NCBI RefSeq assembly: GCF_050589605.1
Contig: NZ_JBNGOO010000010.1
Reading direction: 5' to 3' (one strand)
DNA: 64,000 nt
From: Granulosicoccus sp947495035
GTDB lineage: Bacteria; Pseudomonadota; Gammaproteobacteria; Granulosicoccales; Granulosicoccaceae
Below are positions 8,829 to 16,934 of this stretch, piece after piece (position 1 is the first letter of the stretch; every line of letters starts with the position of its first letter). The notes under the pieces are model-generated. The model made no database searches. It had not been told where the DNA came from and saw nothing but the letters and a program-made list of their open reading frames with translations. Both the position numbers and the translations under genes were made by a program.

Positions 8829-9308
8829 ATGCTCACGCCTGTCATGAAGAACCAGACTGCTGCCATACCCCGTCCAGCCCTGATACTGGGACTGTGCGGC
8901 CTGCTGCCGTTCATCGCCACCGCCTTTGCCACGGTGATCATCGATGGCAAAGAACAGATTCAAGGAATATCCAACGCACAGGCCTTGCACGCCCTGGGAG
9001 CCTATGGGGCGGTCATCCTGAGTTTTCTGGGCGGTATACGTTGGGGCAGACTGCTGGCCGACAATGCAGATATCCAGCAGTGGGCTCCCTTGACACTCAG
9101 TGTGATACCCAGTGTGATTGCCTGGTGCGCTCTGCTGTTCAGTACGAGCGTCATGCTGATTCTTCTGATTGCAGGATTTGCCTGTCAATATGCGATGGAC
9201 AGGGTAGCGGTGAATCGACAGGAACTACCTGCCTGGTTTGGCCGACTGCGATTGATACTGACCAGCGGAGTACTGATTTTCCTGTCCATGGCGTTACTGT
9301 TTGACTGA
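8829..9308 (+). CDS. DUF3429 family membrane protein
   Basis: A 159-aa protein with about four or five transmembrane segments: ALILGLCGLLPFIATAFA, LGAYGAVILSFLGGIRWG, LTLSVIPSVIAWCALLF, VMLILLIAGFACQYAMD and LTSGVLIFLSMALLF. The motif YGAVILSFLGGIRWG is the hallmark of DUF3429, the family that includes eukaryotic TMEM69; the function is unknown. ATG 8829 and ATG 8844 are both plausible starts. It is a single gene, divergent from the SDR and convergent with the histidine kinase. Confidence 0.85.
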   Translation: MLTPVMKNQTAAIPRPALILGLCGLLPFIATAFATVIIDGKEQIQGISNAQALHALGAYGAVILSFLGGIRWGRLLADNADIQQWAPLTLSVIPSVIAWCALLFSTSVMLILLIAGFACQYAMDRVAVNRQELPAWFGRLRLILTSGVLIFLSMALLFD

Positions 9309-9404
9309 GTGTGGACCACTATTGCACTATTTAGATACTCGTGAGCAGCTGACCCTGGCCGTTGTCAACGCTATTCAGAGACTGGATGTCGTCCAAAGTC
9401 ACCA

Positions 9405-11318
9405 TCAGAGCGATTCATGAGCCGGATCAACTTCGAATTCCTGGCGCAATGTCTGCGACAACACGCCAAGCGAGATCGGCTTCATCAACTTGGTGAAGCG
9501 GTTGTTGGGACCATCCACCGACTGATCCATGCCCTTCGGATAACCAGACATGAAAACGACCTTCATCCCGGGGTAAAGTTGCAGAACCTGTTCCGCCAGC
9601 TCCGGTCCCTGCATGCTGCCCGGCATGACGACATCCGTCAGCAACAGATCGATACTGCTGTCTGCCTTGATCAATTCATGAGCCTCATGGCCACTGCCGG
9701 CCTCTACCGTGCTGCAACCCAGTAGCTGAAGCTGTTTGACCACTGTCTTTCGCACCGCCTCCGAGTCTTCAGCCACAAGCACTCTCAGGGTTCGTCCATT
9801 CGGTTCATAGGTCATCGAGTCCATCGTCGAGGCTGCCGGGCACTCTGGAGAATCACTGGTCGGAAATATCAGTTGCACCGAGGTCCCCTCGCCCAGCTTG
9901 CTGTCGACACGCATTTGTCCGTTCGACTGCTGGACAAAGCCATAGGCCATTGACAGCCCCAGCCCCGAGCCTTCCGATTCCGATTTTGTCGTGAAAAACG
10001 GTTCTATAGCCTGTTCAAGTACTTCGGCGGACATCCCGGATCCGATATCGGACACGGTAAGTTGTACATAATCTCCAGCCTTCATCAGTCGGCCATCACT
10101 TTCCGAATGACCGTGCTCCAGCCTGACGTTTTCAGTCCTGATCGTGATGATGCCACCATCCGGCAGAGCATCGCGAGCGTTGATGACCAGATTGAGTACC
10201 ACATTCTCCAGCAGTGACCGATCCACACATATGGGCCTGAGGTCGTCAGTCAGAATCGTCTCCAGCGTATTCTTTTCCGAAATCGTCTGCATGAAAAGAT
10301 CATTGAGTTCTGAAACGACCCGATTCAGATCGACCATCTCGGGCTTCAGCGGAGAACGGCGGCCAAAGGCCAGCAATTTTCGCGTCAACTGGCTGCCCAT
10401 GATGGAGGCGGACAAGGCATTATCGAGAAACCTTGCGGGGTGTCGGTTCTCGCCCAGATTCATCTGCAACTCGATATTGCCCATGATGACCGCCAGCAGA
10501 TTGTTGAAATCATGGGCAACACCGGCCGTGATTCTGCCGACGGCTTCCATCTTCTGAACATGGTGCATCTGTCGATCACGCTCCGCCAGATTCTTCTCTG
10601 CCTTCTGGCGTTCGGCAATTTCCTTTTTCAGCTCACTGTTGCTGAGCTGCAGATCGCGGGTCCGCAGCTGTATCTTTGCTTCAAGTTCCTCACTGAACCG
10701 GGTTTTCTCACGCAGGCTGTACCAGAACCGCCCCATGGTCAACGCGCCGAGAATCAGTGTTGACGCCAGCATCAATGTTCCAACGAAAGCACTATGAGCC
10801 AGGCTTTCATCGATTTTCTGATACTGGAGAAACTGGTGATGTCGGGTCAGATTGCTCAAGGTTGCCAGTTGGGGCCGCATCCCCTTGAACTCGTTTCTCA
10901 GCTGCAAGGCAGAACTCACATCGCCAGGTCTCAATGCGTAAAACGACTCTTCGAACGCCAGCACCCTCGTCGTGAGTTCTTCGATAATGGCGTGAAATTC
11001 CGGGTCGGGATCGGAATACTCCGTCAGGAAGGCAGCCTCATAGTGAGACAGCCGCGCAATCAGGACCTCGTAGCGTTGCCACATCTCCTCGGCATCCTTC
11101 TCTCCCTGGATGAACTCGTTGATTTCGGAAACCAGCATGGCCAGGTCGAACTCGGCTCGTACCGAAAACGATGGCAGGTCGTCGTTGAATATGGTTCGCG
11201 ATACGCTCAGTTCCTTGTTCAGGTTGAAGAGCATGACTACCGCACCGATGGCCAATACTGATGCAGCGGCCAGCAAAAGGGTGTCCAGCTCACGCCACAC
11301 GCCCCTCGTCAACTTCAT
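9405..11318 (-). CDS. Hybrid sensor histidine kinase/response regulator
   Basis: A 637-aa inner-membrane kinase. A transmembrane helix near residues 13-33 is followed by an all-helical extracytoplasmic domain (about 34-180), a second helix near 181-203 and a coiled-coil linker (207-262). The HisKA H-box GRITAGVAHDFNNLL is near 268. HATPase motifs follow: NLVINARDAL, DIGSGM, EPFFTTK and GSGLGLSMAYGFV. The C-terminal receiver domain has VLVAEDSE, the phospho-acceptor Asp in LLTDVVMPG (near 559) and FMSGYPKG. There is no output domain or neighbouring DNA-binding response regulator, so the phosphorelay partner is elsewhere. It overlaps the upstream SUOX-fold gene by 4 bp (ATGA), implying translational coupling with a periplasmic protein that may modulate the sensor domain. 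Confidence 0.95.
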   Translation of the reverse strand: MKLTRGVWRELDTLLLAAASVLAIGAVVMLFNLNKELSVSRTIFNDDLPSFSVRAEFDLAMLVSEINEFIQGEKDAEEMWQRYEVLIARLSHYEAAFLTEYSDPDPEFHAIIEELTTRVLAFEESFYALRPGDVSSALQLRNEFKGMRPQLATLSNLTRHHQFLQYQKIDESLAHSAFVGTLMLASTLILGALTMGRFWYSLREKTRFSEELEAKIQLRTRDLQLSNSELKKEIAERQKAEKNLAERDRQMHHVQKMEAVGRITAGVAHDFNNLLAVIMGNIELQMNLGENRHPARFLDNALSASIMGSQLTRKLLAFGRRSPLKPEMVDLNRVVSELNDLFMQTISEKNTLETILTDDLRPICVDRSLLENVVLNLVINARDALPDGGIITIRTENVRLEHGHSESDGRLMKAGDYVQLTVSDIGSGMSAEVLEQAIEPFFTTKSESEGSGLGLSMAYGFVQQSNGQMRVDSKLGEGTSVQLIFPTSDSPECPAASTMDSMTYEPNGRTLRVLVAEDSEAVRKTVVKQLQLLGCSTVEAGSGHEAHELIKADSSIDLLLTDVVMPGSMQGPELAEQVLQLYPGMKVVFMSGYPKGMDQSVDGPNNRFTKLMKPISLGVLSQTLRQEFEVDPAHESL

Positions 11319-11869
11319 GGCAGAACCATCAGGGAATTCAATTGCCAGATGGAGTTGGAGTAGAAGTGGGGGCGCCGTAGATCAGGCACGTCGTTCCACG
11401 GATAGATTATCCACAGAGGACCGTTTTCTCGTACTCTCATCGGTTTACCCTTGATACGAGTGGCAATGATGACATCATGCACGAGAAAGTCTTCCACCGG
11501 TATGTCAACCACATAATCATCCAGCGCCGCTGCCTTTACCGTCTTGCCATCGGCCTTCACGAAATCCAGAAGATCCCGCACCAGAACACCTTCGAATTCG
11601 ATGATGCCCGTCGTCCAGGGCGTCTCAGTGGCAACCTTGATCATCCCGAGAGACTCCAGCATCGCAAGGTCGAAACTCACCGTTGGCGGTTGCGCGACAC
11701 CATTGGCATCACTCGATGCTGCATCGACACTCGATTCAATGGCACCTGAAACCGTCAGAATGACTCTTCCTTCCGGTAGTGCCGGTTGCTGAGCGCTGCA
11801 ATTGAATGACAACTGCATCAGTAATAGAAATACTCCGACATAGATTTTGGCGAATCGACTTGAATCCAT
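11315..11869 (-). CDS. Periplasmic SUOX-fold (molybdopterin-binding-like) protein without metal-ligand cysteine
   Basis: Start placed at ATG 11869, opening a signal peptide (IYVGVFLLLMQLSFNCSA); the frame could begin upstream at 11941. The mature domain has features of the small stand-alone oxidoreductase molybdopterin-binding family: ILTVSG, FDLAMLESLG, ETPWTTGIIEFEGVLVRDLL, ALDDYVVDIPVEDF and GPLWIIYPWND. After the predicted cleavage site I find no cysteine, so the Mo-ligating Cys of sulfite oxidase and MsrP is missing and catalysis is unlikely. The stop codon overlaps the start of the hybrid kinase, suggesting a ligand-binding or sensory subunit for it. Confidence 0.8.
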   Translation of the reverse strand: MDSSRFAKIYVGVFLLLMQLSFNCSAQQPALPEGRVILTVSGAIESSVDAASSDANGVAQPPTVSFDLAMLESLGMIKVATETPWTTGIIEFEGVLVRDLLDFVKADGKTVKAAALDDYVVDIPVEDFLVHDVIIATRIKGKPMRVRENGPLWIIYPWNDVPDLRRPHFYSNSIWQLNSLMVLP

Positions 11870-11941
11870 GAGAATCAACAAGCAGTGCGACAGGGCTGAT
11901 CGGAAAAGCGCTACGCAGGAACACGATCCAGTGGACGACAC

Positions 11942-12225
11942 GCTCTCCGAAATGAGTCTTTCCAGCAGTCAGTCTACCTGAAGCCCGCCATTCTGGTTGA
12001 CCTGCAACACTCTTTTACGTCGAGCCCAATGCCGTGTCGGACAAGCAGCAAACGTACTGAACAGCATCGATCAATCTGCAGATCGAGAACGTCTACCTGC
12101 AAGTGTGTGCCGACAACCTGCAGTCGCGAACTCTCTCATCAACGTCCACGTGATTGAACTTGTGTCGGGAAACTGCTTTCGACCGCACAAAAAGCCAGTC
12201 GCGACTGCCGAAAGCCCATCAAAAT
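11942..12225. other. Intergenic region upstream of the SUOX-fold/kinase operon
   Basis: About 280 bp that should contain the promoter of the minus-strand sensor operon. No recognisable gene or hairpin; it runs into two tandem-repeat arrays. Confidence 0.4.
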
Positions 12226-12281
12226 TGCACAGATGCACAGATGCACAGATGCACAGATGCACAGATGCACAGATGCACAAT
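12226..12281. repeat. Tandem repeat, 8-bp unit TGCACAGA, six full copies plus a partial
   Basis: Six perfect head-to-tail copies of TGCACAGA are followed by a degenerate seventh. The array is intergenic and the period is not a multiple of three, so it is not coding. Perfect identity between units suggests recent slippage. Confidence 0.95.
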
Positions 12282-12404
12282 GCTAACTCTGCAAAGAAGT
12301 CTCGCCCATAAAATACAACGTTGTCACCCGTTACCTTCGTGTCTGACGGTAACCATCGCTTGCGGATCGACGAAAAACTTCACGTGAAAAGAATTCGTCT
12401 CGAT

Positions 12405-12503
12405 CTGCTCCCCATCTGCTCCCCATCTGCTCCCGATCTGCTCCCGATCTGCTCCCCATCTGCTCCCGAACTGCTCCCGAACTGCTCCCGATCTGCTCCC
12501 GAT
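12405..12503. repeat. Tandem repeat, 11-bp unit CTGCTCCC(C/G)A(T/A), nine copies
   Basis: Nine consecutive 11-bp units differ only at positions 9 and 11 (CCAT, CGAT, CGAA). The array ends 4 bp from the stop codon of the minus-strand dehydratase, so it lies in that gene's 3' untranslated region. Confidence 0.95.
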
Positions 12504-12507
12504 CTGT

Positions 12508-14250
12508 TCAGAAAATGTCCGGTTCACCAGCTGCCTTGCCAAACCCCGTCTCCAGGAAATCGAAATCGCACCCCTTGTCGGCCTGCGTCACGTGCCGGGA
12601 ATACATCCAGCCCCAGCCTCGTTCGAAGCGTGGAGCCGGCGCCAGCCAGGCGGCACGACGCCGTGCCAGCTCTTCATCATCCACCAGCATGTTCAGCTGT
12701 CGCGCAGCCAGGTCGAGACGGATGATGTCACCTGTTTGCAGGAGCGCCAACGGGCCGCCAATGAAACTCTCCGGCGCTACGTGCAGCACGCAGGCACCAT
12801 AGGAGGTCCCGGACATTCGCGCATCGGACAGTCTCAACATGTCGCGATGGCCCTGTTTGATCAGGGCTTTCGGTATGGGCAGCATGCCCCATTCCGGCAT
12901 TCCGGGGCCGCCAAGTGGTCCAGCATTACGCAGCACGAGCACATGCTCCGGAGTTACATCCAGATCTTCATCATCGACAGCTTCCTTCAATTCCGGATAG
13001 CTGTCGAATACCAGCGCCGGGCCTTCGTGCGTGTAGAAGCGTGGATCGCAGGCTGCAGGCTTGATGACAGCACCATCCGGGCAAAGGTTGCCACGAAGCA
13101 CGGCCAGAGAGCCTTCCTCATAAACCGGCCTGGACAAGGGGCGAATGACGTCATCATTGAACACTGTTGCGCCTTCCAGGTTCTCGGCAAGGCTCTTGCC
13201 GGTCACCGTGACAACCGTGCAATCCAGCTTCTCCTCCATCTGCTTCATCAATGCGCGCAAGCCTCCGGCATAGTGAAAGTCCTCCATCAGATAGCCTTTT
13301 CCCGAGGGTCGCACATTGCAGATCAGTGGTGTGATCCGCCCCAGTGCGTCCAGATCATCCAGCGTCAGACTGACTCCTGCCCGTCGAGCCATCGCTATCA
13401 GATGTACCACCGCATTGGTCGAGCAACCCGTGGCCATGGCTACGCTGGCGGCATTGCGGCAGGCTGCCTCTGTCACGATCTTCTCGGGCGTCTGATCCTC
13501 CCAGACCATGTCGACTATACGGCGTCCGCAAGCCGACCCCATGCGCTTGTGGCTCGAGTCGACCGCGGGTATCGATGATGAGCCCGGCAGACTGAGCCCC
13601 ATGGCCTCGGCAATGGCCGTCATCGTGGAGGCAGTGCCCATGGTCATGCAGGTACCGGCCGAGCGGGCGATACCGCCCTGAATGCCCACCCATTCCTGGT
13701 CAGAGACATTGCCAGCGCGCCTTTCGTCCCAGTATTTCCAGGCATCCGATCCGGAACCGAGGTACTGGCCCGCGTAATTGCCCCGCAGCATGGGACCCGC
13801 AGGCAGGAAGATCATCGGCACACCGGCAGACAAGGCCCCCATGACAAGCCCGGGTGTCGTCTTGTCGCAGCCTCCCATGAGGACCACACCGTCCAGCGGG
13901 TGCGAGCGAATCATTTCCTCGGTTTCCATCGCCAACAGGTTGCGATACAACATGGAGGTCGGCTTGGTGAAACTCTCGTCAACCGACAGTGTCGGCATTT
14001 CCACCGCAAAACCGCCAGCCTGCGCAATACCCCGCTTCACGTCCAGCACTCGCTCCGGGAAGTGGGAGTGACAGGAGTTGAGCTCCGACCAGGTACTCAA
14101 CACACCGATGACCGGCTTGCCCAGATAGTCTTCATCGGCATAACCGAGCTGCATCAATCGAGAGCGATGACCGAAGGTACGCAGATCGTCAGGAGCAAAC
14201 CAGCGCGCGGAACGCAGCGAATCCGGGTTTTTTCGAACCGGTGCACTCAT
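12508..14250 (-). CDS. IlvD/Edd-family sugar-acid dehydratase (L-arabinonate dehydratase-like)
   Basis: A 580-aa Fe-S dehydratase, the length of the L-arabinonate/D-xylonate dehydratase branch. Three likely cluster cysteines are visible in NSCHSHF (near 59), GGCDKTTPG (near 127) and AGTCMTMGTAST (near 200). VDSSHKRMG, ATGCSTNAVVHL, NLCPDGAVIKPAA and SDARMSGTSYGACVLH are family blocks. It should remove water from an aldonate C2-C3 to give a 2-keto-3-deoxy acid; the N-terminal LRSARWFAPDD matches sugar-acid dehydratases better than dihydroxyacid dehydratase. It probably stands alone, with an EamA transporter about 420 bp upstream on the same strand. Substrate not determinable. Confidence 0.92.
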   Translation of the reverse strand: MSAPVRKNPDSLRSARWFAPDDLRTFGHRSRLMQLGYADEDYLGKPVIGVLSTWSELNSCHSHFPERVLDVKRGIAQAGGFAVEMPTLSVDESFTKPTSMLYRNLLAMETEEMIRSHPLDGVVLMGGCDKTTPGLVMGALSAGVPMIFLPAGPMLRGNYAGQYLGSGSDAWKYWDERRAGNVSDQEWVGIQGGIARSAGTCMTMGTASTMTAIAEAMGLSLPGSSSIPAVDSSHKRMGSACGRRIVDMVWEDQTPEKIVTEAACRNAASVAMATGCSTNAVVHLIAMARRAGVSLTLDDLDALGRITPLICNVRPSGKGYLMEDFHYAGGLRALMKQMEEKLDCTVVTVTGKSLAENLEGATVFNDDVIRPLSRPVYEEGSLAVLRGNLCPDGAVIKPAACDPRFYTHEGPALVFDSYPELKEAVDDEDLDVTPEHVLVLRNAGPLGGPGMPEWGMLPIPKALIKQGHRDMLRLSDARMSGTSYGACVLHVAPESFIGGPLALLQTGDIIRLDLAARQLNMLVDDEELARRRAAWLAPAPRFERGWGWMYSRHVTQADKGCDFDFLETGFGKAAGEPDIF

Positions 14251-14667
14251 ACGGTTATCTCCAGGAGTTATCGTGCATCAATGTATGCGCATTCACCTGA
14301 TGCGGTCAACCGATCAGGTACAACGAGGGCCAGAGACATTCCATCGGATCGCACTCGGGATCCATCAGTAGCATCAGGGTCATCACCATCTGATGTTTCT
14401 CGCCACAGCCATCGTCAGGTGATATCCAGGCAACCGTCCGGATTTTCGAAACTGCCAGGCAATTGCTTTCTTCGGATCATTCCTCATGAAATACCAGCAG
14501 TGGAACTACCCGGTCAACGGCACCTGATTGATCCGGGAAAAACCGATTGCCTCTGGAATTGGCTGACCTCAATGAGACATGAGTCCACGACTGGAAGTCG
14601 CGCTCGACCGGGCGGCGCTCGGCTCGAGTTATACGGCGCCTACCGCCGTTACCACAAGTCCGTATGA
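14251..14667. other. Intergenic region upstream of the dehydratase
   Basis: About 420 bp with no credible open frame. It should carry the dehydratase promoter and perhaps the 3' end of the EamA transporter transcript; no clear terminator hairpin seen. Confidence 0.35.
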
Positions 14668-15735
14668 TCATTGAATCCGATTGACATGCTGATACAAGTC
14701 TGTCTGAACCCTTTTGCCTGCCGTATCAGAGACGTTGTTTCCAGTACCCAGTGCTGCCTTTCCGCCCATCCATCTGGTCGAGAATCCGTGCCAGGAGGCT
14801 CTGCCCCCAACATCATTCATCACCTTTTTCACGGGTTCTACACACAACAGCCCAAGAATCAATAACACCAGAGCCAGCAACGTTCCCAGGCTCAGACGTT
14901 CCCCCAGTAGCACAATGGACCAGACAACACCGGCAAAGGTAATGGTATAGCCCGTCTGACTGCCATACAGCGCTCCCAGGTTCACCATCAATTGCACCAT
15001 GAGGAATGTTCCCAACGCACTGCTGAGGGCGATACACACGATCGCGATTTCCAGTTGTGAAGGGACCCAGCTCAAAGCGATGAAATCGTTCAGAAACCAG
15101 GCGACTGGAAGAAGCATCATACTGCCGAGAATGGCCGAGTATCCGGTCAACGCCAGGAAATCCGAGTCTTCAGTCATCGAGCTGCAAATCAGGAAGTCCT
15201 CGGCAGCAAATACCGCTGGTATGGAGAGCGCTAGAAGTATCCAGACCGGCTCACCAGCCGTCGCTATGGTGTCACCATTGCCAATCAACATGAGTATTCC
15301 CAGCATTCCCATCACCAGTCCGATCAGACTTCTTCGACTGGTCCGCACCTTGCCACGGAGCAACAGGCAGGCATAGACAATGAAGCCCTCGCACACCAGG
15401 ATGATGGAGACGGTCGATGCCGGTAAATGTGGCACAACCCAGAAAAGCAATACATCCCCGCCAACCACTCCCAACATCCCCCACAGGCAAACGAAACGCA
15501 ACAGGCGTGCATGCATGATCGGCAAACTTCTGCGACACACTGCGATCAGCAGACACATGGCACCGACAAGCATGTTGACCCACAAGGCCAGGCCAACAGG
15601 GTGCGACTCGATTTCCGCCGCCAGCCTGGACAGTGGTACTGACAAGCCGAACAGCGCACCGATGGCGAGCAAGCGCAAGCACCCCGTCAGCCTTGTCATG
15701 CGGTCGCTATCGTCAGATACGCTCTGATGCACCAT
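14668..15735 (-). CDS. EamA/DMT-superfamily transporter
   Basis: A 355-aa integral membrane protein with about ten hydrophobic helices in two EamA-like halves. Examples are LLAIGALFGLSVPLSRLA, LLFWVVPHLPASTVSIILVC, LIGLVMGMLGILMLIGNGD, GYSAILGSMMLLPVAWFL and TGYTITFAGVVWSIVLLGE, followed by LGTLLALVLLILGLL. Such proteins are inner-membrane exporters or permeases for metabolites; substrate unknown. The last ~60 residues are polar and unusual for the family, so the C-terminus is extended. Its 5' side faces the pentanucleotide array, which may lie in the promoter region. Confidence 0.88.
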   Translation of the reverse strand: MVHQSVSDDSDRMTRLTGCLRLLAIGALFGLSVPLSRLAAEIESHPVGLALWVNMLVGAMCLLIAVCRRSLPIMHARLLRFVCLWGMLGVVGGDVLLFWVVPHLPASTVSIILVCEGFIVYACLLLRGKVRTSRRSLIGLVMGMLGILMLIGNGDTIATAGEPVWILLALSIPAVFAAEDFLICSSMTEDSDFLALTGYSAILGSMMLLPVAWFLNDFIALSWVPSQLEIAIVCIALSSALGTFLMVQLMVNLGALYGSQTGYTITFAGVVWSIVLLGERLSLGTLLALVLLILGLLCVEPVKKVMNDVGGRASWHGFSTRWMGGKAALGTGNNVSDTAGKRVQTDLYQHVNRIQ

Positions 15736-15862
15736 TTATCGTTTCACTCGTCGTCCCAGGCACTACGCTAGCACTCACCTACAGCGAAACATCGCCACCG
15801 GAACTAGCAATAAGCCGAGTCTGACCCGAATACGCACTGTACTTGTGACCAGGTCATCCCTA

Positions 15863-16193
15863 CTTCACTTCACTTCACTTCACTTCACTTCACTTCACTT
15901 CACTTCACTTCACTTCACTTCACTTCACTTCACTTCACCTCACCTCACCTCACCTCACCTCACCTCACCTCACCTCACCTCACCTCACCTCACCTCACCT
16001 CACCTCACCTCACCTCACCTNNNNNNNNNNNNNNNNNNNNNNNNNNNNNNNNNNNNNNNNNNNNNNNNNNNNNNNNNNNNNNNNNNNNNNNNNNNNNNNN
16101 NNNNNNNNNNNNNNNCACCTCACCTCACCTCACCTCACCTCACCTCACCTCACCTCACCTCACCTCACCTCACCTCACCTCACCTCACCTCAC
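15863..16193. repeat. Pentanucleotide tandem array CTTCA then CCTCA, interrupted by assembly gap
   Basis: Fifteen perfect CTTCA units (15863-15937) switch abruptly to CCTCA units, which continue to the gap at 16021 and resume from 16116 to 16193. The array lies between the start of the minus-strand EamA gene and a plus-strand phasin-like gene. The strands are fully polarised: purine-rich below, pyrimidine-rich above. True copy number is unknown because of the gap. Confidence 0.95.
16021..16115. other. Assembly gap (95 N) inside pentanucleotide array
   Basis: A run of 95 N with CCTCA repeats on both sides, so the missing sequence is most likely more of the same array. Confidence 0.98.
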
Positions 16194-16383
16194 GTTACCC
16201 TGTATCAGTACCGATCGCGCGGGCACAGGTGTTGCAGCACGACTACCGGAGCATCCCCGCGTAACAAGCAGTCTCGATCAACGCGATACGCCTGTGTTCC
16301 CGCCACAACGCTTGTCAACACGTGCGAAGCACTGTCAATGACCGAGTCAGTTGAGACGCCTTCAATCAACGGACTCGACGCCC

Positions 16384-16755
16384 ATGAACACCGCCACATC
16401 GCACTTTGCCATCTACCAGTGCATTCTGGAGCCCTGGACACGCCTGGCCATGAAATCCTCCAACGTTGTTCACATGAGGCTGGCAGCCATGCCCTGGCTC
16501 ATGTTGACCGACCCACTCAAGGCGACAAACGAGTTGGAGCGGATGATCAGTGAGAAGAATCATGCCTGGGCTGAAACAGTTCTGGCGCTCAGCCAGACCC
16601 CCATGCAACTGTGGATCGACATGATGACGGGCTGCTGGAGCAGCAACCCCTGCCACGCGTTCAACACTGCCTTGATCAACAACAGTCGTCGCGTTGCACA
16701 TCCCGCCAACAGACGTGTCAGAGCCAATTGCAGGCGATTGGGCCGTCAGGATTGA
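16384..16755 (+). CDS. Putative phasin-like small protein
   Basis: With ATG 16384 the protein has 123 aa. The first ~75 residues are amphipathic and helical, with aromatic residues: HFAIYQCILEPWTRLAM, then TDPLKATNELERMISEK and HAWAETVLALSQTPMQLW. This pattern recalls polyhydroxyalkanoate granule-associated phasins, but the match is weak and there is no PHA synthase nearby. The C-terminus is basic. No strong Shine-Dalgarno sequence is visible before the start, and codon positions upstream look non-coding. Confidence 0.4.
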   Translation: MNTATSHFAIYQCILEPWTRLAMKSSNVVHMRLAAMPWLMLTDPLKATNELERMISEKNHAWAETVLALSQTPMQLWIDMMTGCWSSNPCHAFNTALINNSRRVAHPANRRVRANCRRLGRQD

Positions 16756-16934
16756 CGACCCGGCCAGTCCCTACGAACCTGTCATCTTGACCCGTCCTGC
16801 CCGGAAATCAATGTAAACCGCGGCTCCTGATGGCCACCGTGCCCCTTGATCGAGAAAACGGCACCCGAAACACAGATTTCTATCCACACGAGAACAGGCG
16901 GAATGACCCCGATTGAGATACCTTCGCGCCGAAC

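Noticed and set aside
12321..12725. Plus-strand frame through the 11-bp repeat array
   Set aside because: It is repeat translation followed by antisense of the dehydratase C-terminus.
15845..16264. Frames through the pentanucleotide array and N gap
   Set aside because: A five-base period repeat stays open in all frames; no gene evidence and the gap is unknown sequence.
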